Below are positions 46,416 to 54,732 of a stretch of 64,000 bases of DNA, one piece after another. The DNA lies in assembly GCF_029076845.1 (NCBI RefSeq), contig NZ_JARESE010000015.1:124001-188000 (forward strand), read 5' to 3'. A program made the translations under genes and the position numbers. The notes beneath the pieces are model-generated. The model made no database searches, was not told the origin of the DNA, and worked only from the letters and a program-made list of their open reading frames with translations. Source of the stretch: Novosphingobium album (ex Liu et al. 2023). Its GTDB lineage: Bacteria; Pseudomonadota; Alphaproteobacteria; Sphingomonadales; Sphingomonadaceae. Position 1 is the first letter of the stretch. Each line of letters starts with the position of its first letter.

Positions 46416-47419
46416 AACTGGCCAGCCTCAAATCCGGCCGTGACGGCCGCCTTGTCGTCGTCTCGCGCGACATCACGCGCTATTGCGCGGCCGACAACAT
46501 CGCGCCGACCCTGCAGGCCGCGCTCGACGACTGGGAGAATGTCGCGCCCCGGCTGGAAGCGCTTTACCGCGATGTCGAGCACGAGGCGGTGCCCTGCATC
46601 CGCTTCCACGAGCACGATGCCGCCTCGCCGCTGCCGCGCGCCTATCAGTGGGCCGATGGCAGCGCCTACATCAACCATGTCGCGCTGGTGCGCAAAGCGC
46701 GCGGGGCCGAACTGCCGGCCAGCTTCCACGAAGATCCGCTGATGTACCAGGGCGGCTCCGACGCGTTCCTCGGCCCGCGCGACCCGATCCCGCTGCGCGA
46801 CGAAGTCTGGGGCTGCGACATGGAAGGCGAGATCGCGGTGATCACCGACGATGTGCCGATGGGCGTCGGCGCGGCCGAGGCGCTGGGCCACATCAAGCTG
46901 GTGATGCTGTGCAACGACGTGTCGTTGCGCAACCTGGTCCCGGCCGAGCTGGCCAAGGGCTTCGGCTTCTTCCAGTCGAAGCCGCCTTCGGCCTTTTCGC
47001 CCGTCGCGGTCACGCCCGACGAGCTGGAAGGGGCATGGGCGGACGGGCGCGTGCATCGCCCGCTGCTGATCGACTACAACGGCCAGCCGTTCGGCCGGGC
47101 CGAGGCGGGCGTGGACGCGACGTTCAGCCTGGCCGATCTGGTCGCCCATGCCGCCAAGACGCGGCCGCTGTCGGCCGGCACGGTGATCGGTTCGGGCACG
47201 GTATCGAACCGCGACGCGGATGGCGGCCCCGGCCGGCCGGTCGGCGAAGGCGGGCGGGGCTATAGCTGCATCGCCGAACTGCGCACGATCGAGACGATCC
47301 GCGACGGCGCGCCGGCAACCCCGTTCATGCGCGCGGGCGACACCGTCTCGATTGAGATGCGCGACGCGCACGGCCATTCGATCTTCGGACGGATCGAGCA
47401 AGTGGTGGAGCAGGCCTGA
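46412..47419 (+). CDS. fahA: Fumarylacetoacetate hydrolase family protein
   Basis: A 335-residue FAH-fold hydrolase. Metal-site acidic residues are in WGCDMEGEIAVI and in LCNDVSLRNL; the substrate region GFFQSKPPSAFSPVAVTP and the C-terminal AGTVIGSGTVSN are typical. It cleaves fumarylacetoacetate to fumarate and acetoacetate, the last step of the pathway. The protein is shorter than eukaryotic FAH (~420) but standard for the bacterial short form. AAGGAG lies before the ATG, which overlaps maiA. Confidence 0.92.
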   Translation: MKLASLKSGRDGRLVVVSRDITRYCAADNIAPTLQAALDDWENVAPRLEALYRDVEHEAVPCIRFHEHDAASPLPRAYQWADGSAYINHVALVRKARGAELPASFHEDPLMYQGGSDAFLGPRDPIPLRDEVWGCDMEGEIAVITDDVPMGVGAAEALGHIKLVMLCNDVSLRNLVPAELAKGFGFFQSKPPSAFSPVAVTPDELEGAWADGRVHRPLLIDYNGQPFGRAEAGVDATFSLADLVAHAAKTRPLSAGTVIGSGTVSNRDADGGPGRPVGEGGRGYSCIAELRTIETIRDGAPATPFMRAGDTVSIEMRDAHGHSIFGRIEQVVEQA

Positions 47420-47445
47420 TCCGGCCGCGCCGAAGCCGGGTTCGG

Positions 47446-47457
47446 GAAGCGCGCTTC
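47446..47457. terminator. 12-bp palindrome between fahA and bioA
   Basis: GAAGCGCGCTTC is a perfect palindrome in the 36-bp gap between two convergent genes, reaching into the bioA stop codon. It is short for a terminator but resembles the other intergenic palindromes of this window. Confidence 0.35.
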
Positions 47458-48703
47458 AGAACGTGATCACCGCCTCTCCGATCGCGGCATAGACCTCGTC
47501 AAGCTGGGCTTCGGTCACGCAATAGGGCGGCATGACGTAGACCGTGTTGCCCAAGGGACGCAGCAGCACGCCGCGTTCGGCGAAGAAAGCCATGAGGCGC
47601 GGGGCGAGCGTATCGAGGTAGCCGCCATCGCCATGGAGATCGAGCGCGACGATCGTGCCGATCTGGCGCGGATGGTCGAAATGGGCATAGCGGCCCAGCT
47701 TGTCGAGGCAGGCGCGTTGCCGCCCGGCCAGCGTCGCGATGCGTTCCAGCACCGGCTCTTCGCGCCAGATCGCCAGATTGGCGTTGGCCGCCGCGCAGGC
47801 GATCGGGTTGGCGGTGTAGCTGGAGGAATGGAAGAACATCCGCGCCCGGTCCTGCGACCAGTGCGCCTGGAATACCGGCTCGCTCGCCATGGTGACGGCC
47901 AGCGGCAGCGCGCCGCCGGTCAGCCCTTTCGACAGGCACAGGATATCGGGCACCACCCCCGCCTGCTCGCAGGCCAGCAGCGTGCCGGTGCGGCCCCACC
48001 CGGTCATCACTTCGTCGGCGATGAAAAGCACGCCGTTGCGCGCGCAGATCGCGCGCATCTCGGCCAGCACGCGCGGCGGATAGACCAGCATCCCGCCCGC
48101 GCCCAGCACCAGCGGCTCGACGATCAGCGCGGCGGTATCGGGCTCCGCACAGAAGACTTCCAGCGCGTCGAGCGTCTCCTGCTCGCCTTCCTTGAACGGG
48201 AAGGGGATGCGCGCGACATCGAACAGCAGGGGCTCATAAGTCTGGTTGAACACGCCGCGCGCGCCCACCGACATCGCCCCGATCGTGTCGCCGTGATAGG
48301 AATGCGCCATCACCACGATGCGGTGCCGCGCCTCGCCGCGCGCCGCCCAATAGCCCAGCGCCATCTTCAGCGCGACCTCGACGCTGGTCGAGCCCGAATC
48401 GGAGAAGAACACCCGCGTCAGCGCCTCGGGCATCAGCGCGCGCAGCCCGCGCGCCAGCGCTTCGGCCGGCTCGTGCGTCCAGCCGGCGAAGATCAGCTGG
48501 TCCAGCCGCTGGGCCTGTTCGGCGATCGCGGCCATGATGCGCGGGTGGCAGTGGCCGTGCGTCGTCACCCACCACGATGAGATCGCGTCGATCACCGCGC
48601 GCCCGTCGGCGGTGTGGAGCAAGGCGCCCTCGGCCCGCGCGACCAGCGGGATCGGTTCGCCCAGCCCGTGCTGGGTGAATGGGTGCCAGATCGGTGAGCT
48701 CAT
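47456..48703 (-). CDS. bioA: Adenosylmethionine-8-amino-7-oxononanoate aminotransferase
   Basis: A 415-residue class-III PLP aminotransferase. It begins with the BioA hallmark PIWHPFTQ and contains [25 protein letters not shown] and [11 protein letters not shown]. The PLP lysine is Lys259 in [10 protein letters not shown]. It converts KAPA to DAPA using SAM as amino donor. Its ATG overlaps the bioD stop; last gene of the biotin operon. Confidence 0.96.
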   Translation of the reverse strand: MSSPIWHPFTQHGLGEPIPLVARAEGALLHTADGRAVIDAISSWWVTTHGHCHPRIMAAIAEQAQRLDQLIFAGWTHEPAEALARGLRALMPEALTRVFFSDSGSTSVEVALKMALGYWAARGEARHRIVVMAHSYHGDTIGAMSVGARGVFNQTYEPLLFDVARIPFPFKEGEQETLDALEVFCAEPDTAALIVEPLVLGAGGMLVYPPRVLAEMRAICARNGVLFIADEVMTGWGRTGTLLACEQAGVVPDILCLSKGLTGGALPLAVTMASEPVFQAHWSQDRARMFFHSSSYTANPIACAAANANLAIWREEPVLERIATLAGRQRACLDKLGRYAHFDHPRQIGTIVALDLHGDGGYLDTLAPRLMAFFAERGVLLRPLGNTVYVMPPYCVTEAQLDEVYAAIGEAVITF

Positions 48704-49335
48704 GGCGCGAAGTCCTCCAGGCGGAACGCGGCGGCGAAGGCGGCGCGCAGCGTCTCGGGTGTCAGCGGATCGAGCGGTGGCAGCCGGCCCAGGCGGCGGA
48801 CCCGGCCCATCGCCGCGATGGTCGCCTCGCTGTCCTCGTTCGCCTCGCCCACGAAAGCCACGCCCAGGATCGGCACGCCGCGCGCGCGCAGCGCCTCGAA
48901 GCTCAGCAGGGCGTGGTTGATCGTGCCCAGCGCGGTGCGCGCCACCAGCACCGCCGGCAGGCGCCAGCGCGCGAAGAGATCGGCATAAGTCACCTCGCGA
49001 GTCAGCGGCACCAGCACGCCGCCGGCGCCCTCGATCACCAGCGGGCCCTCCACGCCGGGAACGGCGATGGCATCGGGGACGATCCTCACGCCGTCGATCT
49101 CGGCGGCGCGGTGGGGCGAGCAGGGGGTGGCAAGGCGATGCGCCTCGGGCAGCACCTTGTCCGCGCCAAGGCCGCTCAGCCGGGCCACGCGCTCGCTGTC
49201 GCTGCCGTCCTCGTCCAGCCCTGCCTGCACCGGCTTCCAGTAATGCGCGCCCAGCGCGCCGGTCAGCGCGGCGGCGAACACGGTCTTGCCGATGCCGGTA
49301 TCGGTGCCGGTGACGATCAGGCGCGCAATGCTCAT
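48700..49335 (-). CDS. bioD: Dethiobiotin synthetase
   Basis: A 211-residue ATP-dependent carboxylase. The P-loop GTDTGIGKT is at residues 10-18, followed by YWKPVQAGL and [11 protein letters not shown], both signature. It closes the ureido ring of DAPA with CO2. Its stop overlaps the bioA start; bioC lies 7 bp upstream. Confidence 0.95.
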   Translation of the reverse strand: MSIARLIVTGTDTGIGKTVFAAALTGALGAHYWKPVQAGLDEDGSDSERVARLSGLGADKVLPEAHRLATPCSPHRAAEIDGVRIVPDAIAVPGVEGPLVIEGAGGVLVPLTREVTYADLFARWRLPAVLVARTALGTINHALLSFEALRARGVPILGVAFVGEANEDSEATIAAMGRVRRLGRLPPLDPLTPETLRAAFAAAFRLEDFAP

Positions 49336-49342
49336 GCCGCCA

Positions 49343-50113
49343 TCAGGTAGCGCGGGTGTAGTGGCAGGTCACCACTTCATACGTCACGCTGGCGCCGCCC
49401 GCCTCGAACCGGCGCATCACCTTGCGCAAGGCGGCGGGCGCGAGCGGGCGGTGCCGGCGCGCCGGGGTTCGGGCGCCGATGGCCTTGAGCGCGTGGAGGA
49501 AGGCGGCGGCGCCGGCGTGATGCTCGATCCGCGCGGTGACTTCGGGCGGCACGGCCTGCCGCGCGGGCAGCAGCGCGGCGAAGCGCGCGACGGGCATGAA
49601 GCCGGGCGTGCCCGCTTCCAGCCCCTCGGCGGCGTGGGCGGCACGCCATTCGGCGAAGCTGCCCTGGCCCAGCGTGGTGAACAGGCAATGCCCGCCGGGC
49701 GCGAGCCAATCCAGCATCCGCGTGATCGCCGCGCCCTGATCGTCGAACCATTGCATCGCCAGGCTGGAGCAGATCAGGTCGAACGGGCCCTGCGGCGGCG
49801 TGCCGTGTTCGCCATCGAGCACCGCGAAGTGCCGGCCCGGCGCCTCGCCGATGCGCGCGCGGCAGCGTTCGACCATCTCGGGCGCGATATCGGTGATCCA
49901 CCATTCGCCGCCGATGCCGCGATCGCGCAGCGCTTGCGTCAGGAACCCGGTGCCGCAGCCGATCTCCAGCACGCGCGGGCAGGCCGGCAACGGCAGCGCG
50001 GCGATGCGATCGGCCAGCGCCTCGGCGACCGCGCGCTGCACGCGGGCGTGGCTGTCATAGCGTTCGGCCAGGGCGAAGGCGCGGCGCACGGCATCGCGGC
50101 TTGCGCTGCTCAT
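49343..50113 (-). CDS. bioC: Malonyl-ACP O-methyltransferase (BioC)
   Basis: A 256-residue class-I SAM methyltransferase. The SAM loop is [12 protein letters not shown], with [12 protein letters not shown] matching the BioC core and the N-terminal [15 protein letters not shown]. It methylates malonyl-ACP to prime pimelate synthesis. The start at 50113 is the family start and overlaps the upstream hydrolase stop by 4 bp; the longer frame upstream is a shadow. Confidence 0.9.
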   Translation of the reverse strand: MSSASRDAVRRAFALAERYDSHARVQRAVAEALADRIAALPLPACPRVLEIGCGTGFLTQALRDRGIGGEWWITDIAPEMVERCRARIGEAPGRHFAVLDGEHGTPPQGPFDLICSSLAMQWFDDQGAAITRMLDWLAPGGHCLFTTLGQGSFAEWRAAHAAEGLEAGTPGFMPVARFAALLPARQAVPPEVTARIEHHAGAAAFLHALKAIGARTPARRHRPLAPAALRKVMRRFEAGGASVTYEVVTCHYTRAT

Positions 50114-50751
50114 GCCAGGCGCCCGATCAGGTCGCGGATCGCATCCGCGCACCAGCGCGGGTCTTGCCAGGGCAACAGGTGGCCGGCGCCGGGATGCGTC
50201 AGCCGGGTCAGCGCGGGCGCCGTGGCGAACACCGCCTGCCGCGGCGCTTCGGGCAGGATCGCGTCCCGCGCGGCTTGCAGCGAGAGGATCGGCACGCCCA
50301 GCCGCCCGGCGGCATCGCACGCGTCCTCGTCGCGCAGCGCCAGCAAGTCACGGTGGAGCAAGGCCGCGTCGAACCGGCCGGCCGGCTCGCTACAGCCGCA
50401 GCGTTCGCGGAACTCCGCCAGCACCGCCGCCGGATCACTGGCAAAGCGCGCGATCATGCGATCGACCACGCGCGCGGGCAGGCCCGGCCGGCCCTCGCGC
50501 GCGGTGAAGCGGTCGAACCCGTTGATCGCGACGAGCGCGCGCAGGCCCGGCGGCGGATCGCGCAGCAGGCGCATCGTCCCGAAGCTGTGCGTCACCGCCA
50601 GGCAAGGGCCATCGACAGCGGGCGCGGCAGGCTTGCCGAAATAGCCCCGGTCGTCGATCAGCGCCGGCCATTCGGGCAGCAGCGCGGCCAGCGGCGCCCA
50701 GAACCCGGCGTCAAAGCCCCAGCCGTGCCGGTAGAGCAGCTTCACCGGCAC
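50110..50751 (-). CDS. Alpha/beta hydrolase, BioH-like pimeloyl-ACP methyl ester esterase
   Basis: A 213-residue small alpha/beta hydrolase lodged between bioF and bioC. The nucleophile elbow reads THSFGT with Ser56, lacking the first Gly of GxSxG. The acid is in QAARDAILP and the His in PGAGHLLPW. It has HGWGFDAGFW at the oxyanion region, as in BioH (HGWGLNAEVW). In the pathway BioH removes the methyl ester of pimeloyl-ACP. The role is inferred from place and fold; BioG or another isofunctional esterase is possible. Confidence 0.82.
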   Translation of the reverse strand: MPVKLLYRHGWGFDAGFWAPLAALLPEWPALIDDRGYFGKPAAPAVDGPCLAVTHSFGTMRLLRDPPPGLRALVAINGFDRFTAREGRPGLPARVVDRMIARFASDPAAVLAEFRERCGCSEPAGRFDAALLHRDLLALRDEDACDAAGRLGVPILSLQAARDAILPEAPRQAVFATAPALTRLTHPGAGHLLPWQDPRWCADAIRDLIGRLA

Positions 50752-51905
50752 GCCGCGATGGCGGCGAGCAGCGCGTCGACCTGCGCCTCGCCCTGCGTCG
50801 CCTTGAGCGCGAGGCGCAGGCGGCTGGTGCCGGGCGGCACGGTGGGCGGGCGGATCGCCGAGGCGAGCATACCGGCCTGTTCCAGCCGCGCGCTCAGCGC
50901 CATCGCCGCATCCTCGGCGCCGATCATGGCGGGGACGATCTGCGTCGCCGAGGCGCCGTGGTCCAGCCCGAGCCGGGCAAGGCCGCCGCGCAGCCGGTCG
51001 CCCAGCGCGGCCAGATGCGCGCGCTCGGCGTCCATGCCGGGCACCAGATCGAGCGCGGCGTCGATCGCGCCGAGCACGGCCGGAGGCGGCGCGGTGGAAA
51101 AGACGAAGCCGCTGGCCGCGTTGACCAGGTAGTCGATCAGCGCGCGCGAGCCGGCGACATAGGCGCCAAATCCGCCCAGCGCCTTGCTGAACGTGCCCAT
51201 GATCACATCGACCTGCCCCGGAACGCCGGCCGAAAGCCCCGCGCCGCCGGGGCCGAGCACGCCGGTGGCATGGGCCTCGTCCACATAGAGCGCCGCGTCA
51301 TGGCGGCGCGCGATCGCGGCCAGGCGGGCCAGGTCGGGCACGTCGCCGTCCATGCTGAACACGCTTTCGGTCAGGATCAGGCGCGCGGGCGCCGCCGCGC
51401 CCTTTTCGGCCAGCAGCGTTTCGAGATGATCGAGGTCGTTGTGCCGGAAGCGGTGCTGGCGCGCGCCGGCCGCCGCGATCCCGCCGTGCATCGAGGCATG
51501 GACCAGCCGGTCGGCGAAGACGGCGGTGCCCGGCGCGGCGGCGAGCAGGGCGGGGATCGCCGCCGCGTTGGCCTGCCAGCCGCTGGCGAAGATCAGCGCC
51601 GCCTCGGTGCCCTTGAACGCCGCGACGCGCGCTTCGAGCGCCAGATGCGCCTCGCGCGTGCCCGTCACCAGCCGCGATGCGCCCGCGCCGGTGCCCATGC
51701 GCGCGGTCCATTCGCGCGCACGCTCGGCCAGCACGGGATGACGCGACAGGCCCAGGTAATCGTTGCTGGAAAAGTCGATCAGCGCGCGCCCGTCACGCGT
51801 GATGGCGCCTTCGGGCGTGGCCTCGGCCGGGCGCAGCACGCGGCGCTGGCCAGCGCGCGCGATCCGGTCCAGCGCGGCGTGCAGCAGGGAATCCAGCGTG
51901 CTCAT
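50742..51905 (-). CDS. bioF: 8-amino-7-oxononanoate synthase
   Basis: A 387-residue alpha-oxoamine synthase. FSSNDYLGLSRHP is the signature, with GTGAGASRLVTG, DEAHATGVLGPGGAG and the PLP lysine Lys241 in GTFSKALGGFG. It condenses pimeloyl-ACP with alanine to KAPA. First gene of bioF-bioH-bioC-bioD-bioA, overlapping the next gene by 10 bp. Confidence 0.95.
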   Translation of the reverse strand: MSTLDSLLHAALDRIARAGQRRVLRPAEATPEGAITRDGRALIDFSSNDYLGLSRHPVLAERAREWTARMGTGAGASRLVTGTREAHLALEARVAAFKGTEAALIFASGWQANAAAIPALLAAAPGTAVFADRLVHASMHGGIAAAGARQHRFRHNDLDHLETLLAEKGAAAPARLILTESVFSMDGDVPDLARLAAIARRHDAALYVDEAHATGVLGPGGAGLSAGVPGQVDVIMGTFSKALGGFGAYVAGSRALIDYLVNAASGFVFSTAPPPAVLGAIDAALDLVPGMDAERAHLAALGDRLRGGLARLGLDHGASATQIVPAMIGAEDAAMALSARLEQAGMLASAIRPPTVPPGTSRLRLALKATQGEAQVDALLAAIAACR

Positions 51906-51956
51906 CGCGCGTGCCGGTATGGCATGTGGCGGCCGGGCACAATGCCCCGTTGCGGC

Positions 51957-52769
51957 TCAGGGCCGGCCGAGCGCCACCCTGAGCCTGGCCGAAATGCCCG
52001 CAGCGGCCCGCATGTCGCGGAACAGGCGCAGCCATTCGTGGCAGGCGATGCGCACCGGATTGGCGCTCTCCAGCCCGTGGACCAGGCCATAGCGCAGCCC
52101 GCCTTGCGCCGGCTCGGCGCGGAACGTGCCGAACAGCCGGTCGAACACGATCAGCACGCCGCCGAAGTTGCAATCGAGGTAGTCCGCCTCGCTGCTGTGG
52201 TGCGCGCGGTGGTGCGAGGGCGTGTTGAGCACGCGTTCGAGCGGGCCGAGCCGGCCCACCGCCTCGGTATGCAGCGGGAACTGGTAGATCAGGTTGAGGC
52301 CCAGCAGCACCGCCACCACCAGCGGCGGAAAGCCGATCAGGATCAGCGCGGCGAAGAAGATCCAGCCGAGCGAGACGAACTCGGTCCAGCCCAGGCGGAT
52401 CGCCGATGGCAGCACGATCTGGCTGGAGCTGTGGTGCACCGCGTGCGTCGCCCAGAGCCAGCGGACGCGGTGGCTGGCGCGGTGGAACCAGTAATAGGCG
52501 AACTCGACCGCGAGGAAGCCCGCCGCCCAGGTGCGCCAGTCATCCGCCGGCAGGCTGACCGGGGCGAGCCCGGCGAGCCAGCCGAAGATCGCGGCGAGCA
52601 TGATCGCGGTGAGCGGCCGGATGGCGAACTGGCCCACCGCCACGCCCAGGCTCGCGGCGGCCGAGCGCGCATCGTAAGTGCCGCCGCGCCGCCGGTGCCA
52701 CAAGTACTCGGCGGCGGCGAGGAGCAGCATCACGCCCAGAATCCAGGGGTGGCGGGCGGCCAGCTGCAT
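51957..52769 (-). CDS. Sterol desaturase/fatty acid hydroxylase superfamily membrane protein
   Basis: A 270-residue di-iron membrane oxygenase. Histidine clusters HRASH (96-100), HAVHHSS (109-115), and a third HHRAHHSS near residue 190 define the family; helices at 8-20, 40-65 and 80-95 plus a later pair span the membrane. Members hydroxylate or desaturate lipids or carotenoids. The substrate is unknown. It lies 51 bp upstream of bioF on the same strand, so it might share its promoter. Confidence 0.87.
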   Translation of the reverse strand: MQLAARHPWILGVMLLLAAAEYLWHRRRGGTYDARSAAASLGVAVGQFAIRPLTAIMLAAIFGWLAGLAPVSLPADDWRTWAAGFLAVEFAYYWFHRASHRVRWLWATHAVHHSSSQIVLPSAIRLGWTEFVSLGWIFFAALILIGFPPLVVAVLLGLNLIYQFPLHTEAVGRLGPLERVLNTPSHHRAHHSSEADYLDCNFGGVLIVFDRLFGTFRAEPAQGGLRYGLVHGLESANPVRIACHEWLRLFRDMRAAAGISARLRVALGRP

Positions 52770-52774
52770 CGCGG

Positions 52775-53218
52775 CTACTTGCCCGCCAGCTCGGCCAGCG
52801 ACTGGAACTCGGCCCTGGTGACAAGGCCGTTGTTGTCGGCATCGGCCATGTCGAAAGCGGGCGTCGGGCCATCGACGTATTCGGCGCGGCTGATGCGCCC
52901 GTCGCGGTTCTGGTCGAACGCCTGGCGCAGCCGGGCAAGCTTGTCGCCGTTCCAGCGGTCACGCGCGAAGCCGGGCAAGTCGGCCTGGCTGAAATAGCCG
53001 TCGCCATTGCGATCGAAGCGCGACCATTGCGACTGGCGCATCGCCAGCATCTCGGGCCGGCTGACGGCGCCGTCGCCATTGGTATCGGCATCGCGCAGCC
53101 GCTCGGCGGCATCGCCGCCGCCCAGCCGCGCCGTCGCAGCGAGCGCGGGGGTGCCCGCCGCGACGGCGAGGGTCGGAGCGAGGGCCAGAGCGAGGGCAAG
53201 GTGGGGCAAGCGAATCAT
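52775..53218 (-). CDS. Exported EF-hand calcium-binding protein
   Basis: A 147-residue protein with a signal peptide at 1-31 (LAVAAGTPALA) and four EF-hand loops: DADTNGDGAVSRPE, DRNGDGYFSQAD, DQNRDGRISRAE and DADNNGLVTRAE. All four keep most Ca-ligand positions. It probably binds calcium in the periplasm. The start at 53218 has AAGGA upstream. It overlaps nothing, ends 5 bp from the desaturase start, and lies in the same direction. Confidence 0.85.
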   Translation of the reverse strand: MIRLPHLALALALAPTLAVAAGTPALAATARLGGGDAAERLRDADTNGDGAVSRPEMLAMRQSQWSRFDRNGDGYFSQADLPGFARDRWNGDKLARLRQAFDQNRDGRISRAEYVDGPTPAFDMADADNNGLVTRAEFQSLAELAGK

Positions 53219-53262
53219 GATCGGTATCCTTGGCCTTATGAAAAGGCGCGGCGCGATGCGGC

Positions 53263-53276
53263 GGGGGGGGGGGGGG
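53263..53276 (+). repeat. G14 homopolymer in an intergenic gap
   Basis: Fourteen consecutive G lie between the start of the EF-hand gene and the stop of the upstream secreted-protein gene. Such a run is prone to length change and could affect transcription passing into the EF-hand gene; it is also a common place for sequence errors. Confidence 0.7.
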
Positions 53277-53310
53277 TGAAGGGGCGGGCCGCATCGCGCC
53301 GCGAGGGTGT

Positions 53311-53817
53311 TCAGCGGCAGGGGATCACATTGCCGGCGGCATCGGTGCAAGTGCCCGAATGGACCGGCTTGCCGGTTGCCGGGTCGATCGTGGTCGAGCC
53401 GGAATAGCTCGTGCCCGTCTGGTTGTTGGTCGCGCTGGTGGAGCGGCCGCCCGACCATGTGCCATCGGCATCGCGCGTGACGCTGCCGCTGCTGGCGACA
53501 CTGCCTTTCGCGCCGCTTGCCGCCAGCCGGCCCTGGCGCGTCACGCTGCCGTCGGGCGATACCGTGGTGGACGAGGCGCGCGCGCCCCGGCTGCCGTTGG
53601 CGCCGGCAAAGGCCCGGCCGCTGGCGTGGGTGATGGAGCCGTCGGCGTTCTGGACGGTGCCGTGGCCCCGGATCGCGGCGCCGCGCGCGCCGGCGGCGGC
53701 GGTGGCGCCGCCATTGGCGCCGCGAACGTGGACCACGCCCCGGCGCGCTTCGGCGGTGGTGGCGAACAGCATGGCCATGGCGGCCAGCGCGATCGCGGTG
53801 TGATGGGTCTTGCGCAT
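53311..53817 (-). CDS. Secreted Gly/Ser/Thr-rich protein of unknown function
   Basis: A 168-residue protein with a signal peptide (1-24, ending TTAEA). A low-complexity, repeat-like body made of short units of the form GSxTxxxGR (GTVQNADGSITHASGRAFAG, STTVSPDGSVTRQGR, SGSVTRDADGTWSGGRST) runs to a Cys-containing end (GTCTDAAGNVIPCR). The beta-rich repeats suggest an extended surface or periplasmic protein. No family was recognised. It precedes the EF-hand gene on the same strand. Confidence 0.75.
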   Translation of the reverse strand: MRKTHHTAIALAAMAMLFATTAEARRGVVHVRGANGGATAAAGARGAAIRGHGTVQNADGSITHASGRAFAGANGSRGARASSTTVSPDGSVTRQGRLAASGAKGSVASSGSVTRDADGTWSGGRSTSATNNQTGTSYSGSTTIDPATGKPVHSGTCTDAAGNVIPCR

Positions 53818-54021
53818 TTCGTGTTACTCCCGATGGGTCTGCGGTCTGTCGGGCTTCAGGGAAGGCCCGGTGGACAGGCATCCTTCTGGCGGGGAGCTGC
53901 ATCGCGGTGATGTCGCATTCGCGGGAAAGCGTGGCATTTTATGACGGGCGCGCCCGCGCGTCACGCCTTGTCACATTTTCCGGTCTGGCCGCGCCGCGCG
54001 GGCGCTGGCAGTGAGGCGGGC

Positions 54022-54732
54022 ATGAGCGAGAAACCCGCCCGCGTGCTTGTCGTCGATGACGATCCCGAATTGCGCTCGCTGCTCCAGCGCTTCCTGGGCG
54101 AGCATGGCTTCGCGGTGCGCGCGGTCGATGGCGGCAAGGCGATGGACATCGCGCTGCAGCGCGATCCGGCCGATGTGATCGTGCTCGATCTGATGATGCC
54201 GGGCGAGGATGGCCTGGCGATCCTGCGCCGGCTGCGCGCGGGCGGCGACCAGACGCCGGTGATCATGCTCACCGCGCGCGGCGATCCGGTCGATCGCGTG
54301 CTGGGGCTGGAGATGGGCGCGGACGATTACCTGGGCAAGCCTTTCCTGCCGCGCGAGCTGGTCGCGCGCATCGCCGCGCTGATGCGCCGGCTGGGCCCGG
54401 GCCGCGCGGCGGCGCTGGACGAGACGCTGGAGATCGGCCCTTTCGCGATCAATTTCCCGGCGATGGCGGTGACGCGCGATGGCGCGGTGCTGACGCTGTC
54501 CTCGCGCGAGTTCGCGCTTTTCGCCGCGCTGGCGCAAAGCGCGGGGCGGCCGCTCAGCCGGGCGCAGCTGATCGACCGCGCGCTGGGGCGCGACGCGGAA
54601 GTCACCGATCGGGCCATCGACGTGCAGATCGCCCGGCTGCGGCGCGCGATCGGCGATGACGCGGCCCAGCCGCGCTTCGTGCGCACGGTGTGGGGCGTGG
54701 GCTATGTGCTGACCGCCGGCGGCGATGTTTAG
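54022..54732 (+). CDS. OmpR-family response regulator
   Basis: A 236-residue two-domain regulator. The receiver has the acidic cluster VDDD (11-14), phospho-acceptor Asp56 in VLDLMMP, and Lys in GKPFLPRELVARI. A C-terminal winged helix (LSSREFALFAALAQSAGRPLSRAQLI... VGYVLTAGG) follows. The start at 54022 follows a GAGGCGGG-rich region and matches the family. Its end overlaps the histidine kinase start. Similar to OmpR; targets unknown. Confidence 0.92.
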   Translation: MSEKPARVLVVDDDPELRSLLQRFLGEHGFAVRAVDGGKAMDIALQRDPADVIVLDLMMPGEDGLAILRRLRAGGDQTPVIMLTARGDPVDRVLGLEMGADDYLGKPFLPRELVARIAALMRRLGPGRAAALDETLEIGPFAINFPAMAVTRDGAVLTLSSREFALFAALAQSAGRPLSRAQLIDRALGRDAEVTDRAIDVQIARLRRAIGDDAAQPRFVRTVWGVGYVLTAGGDV

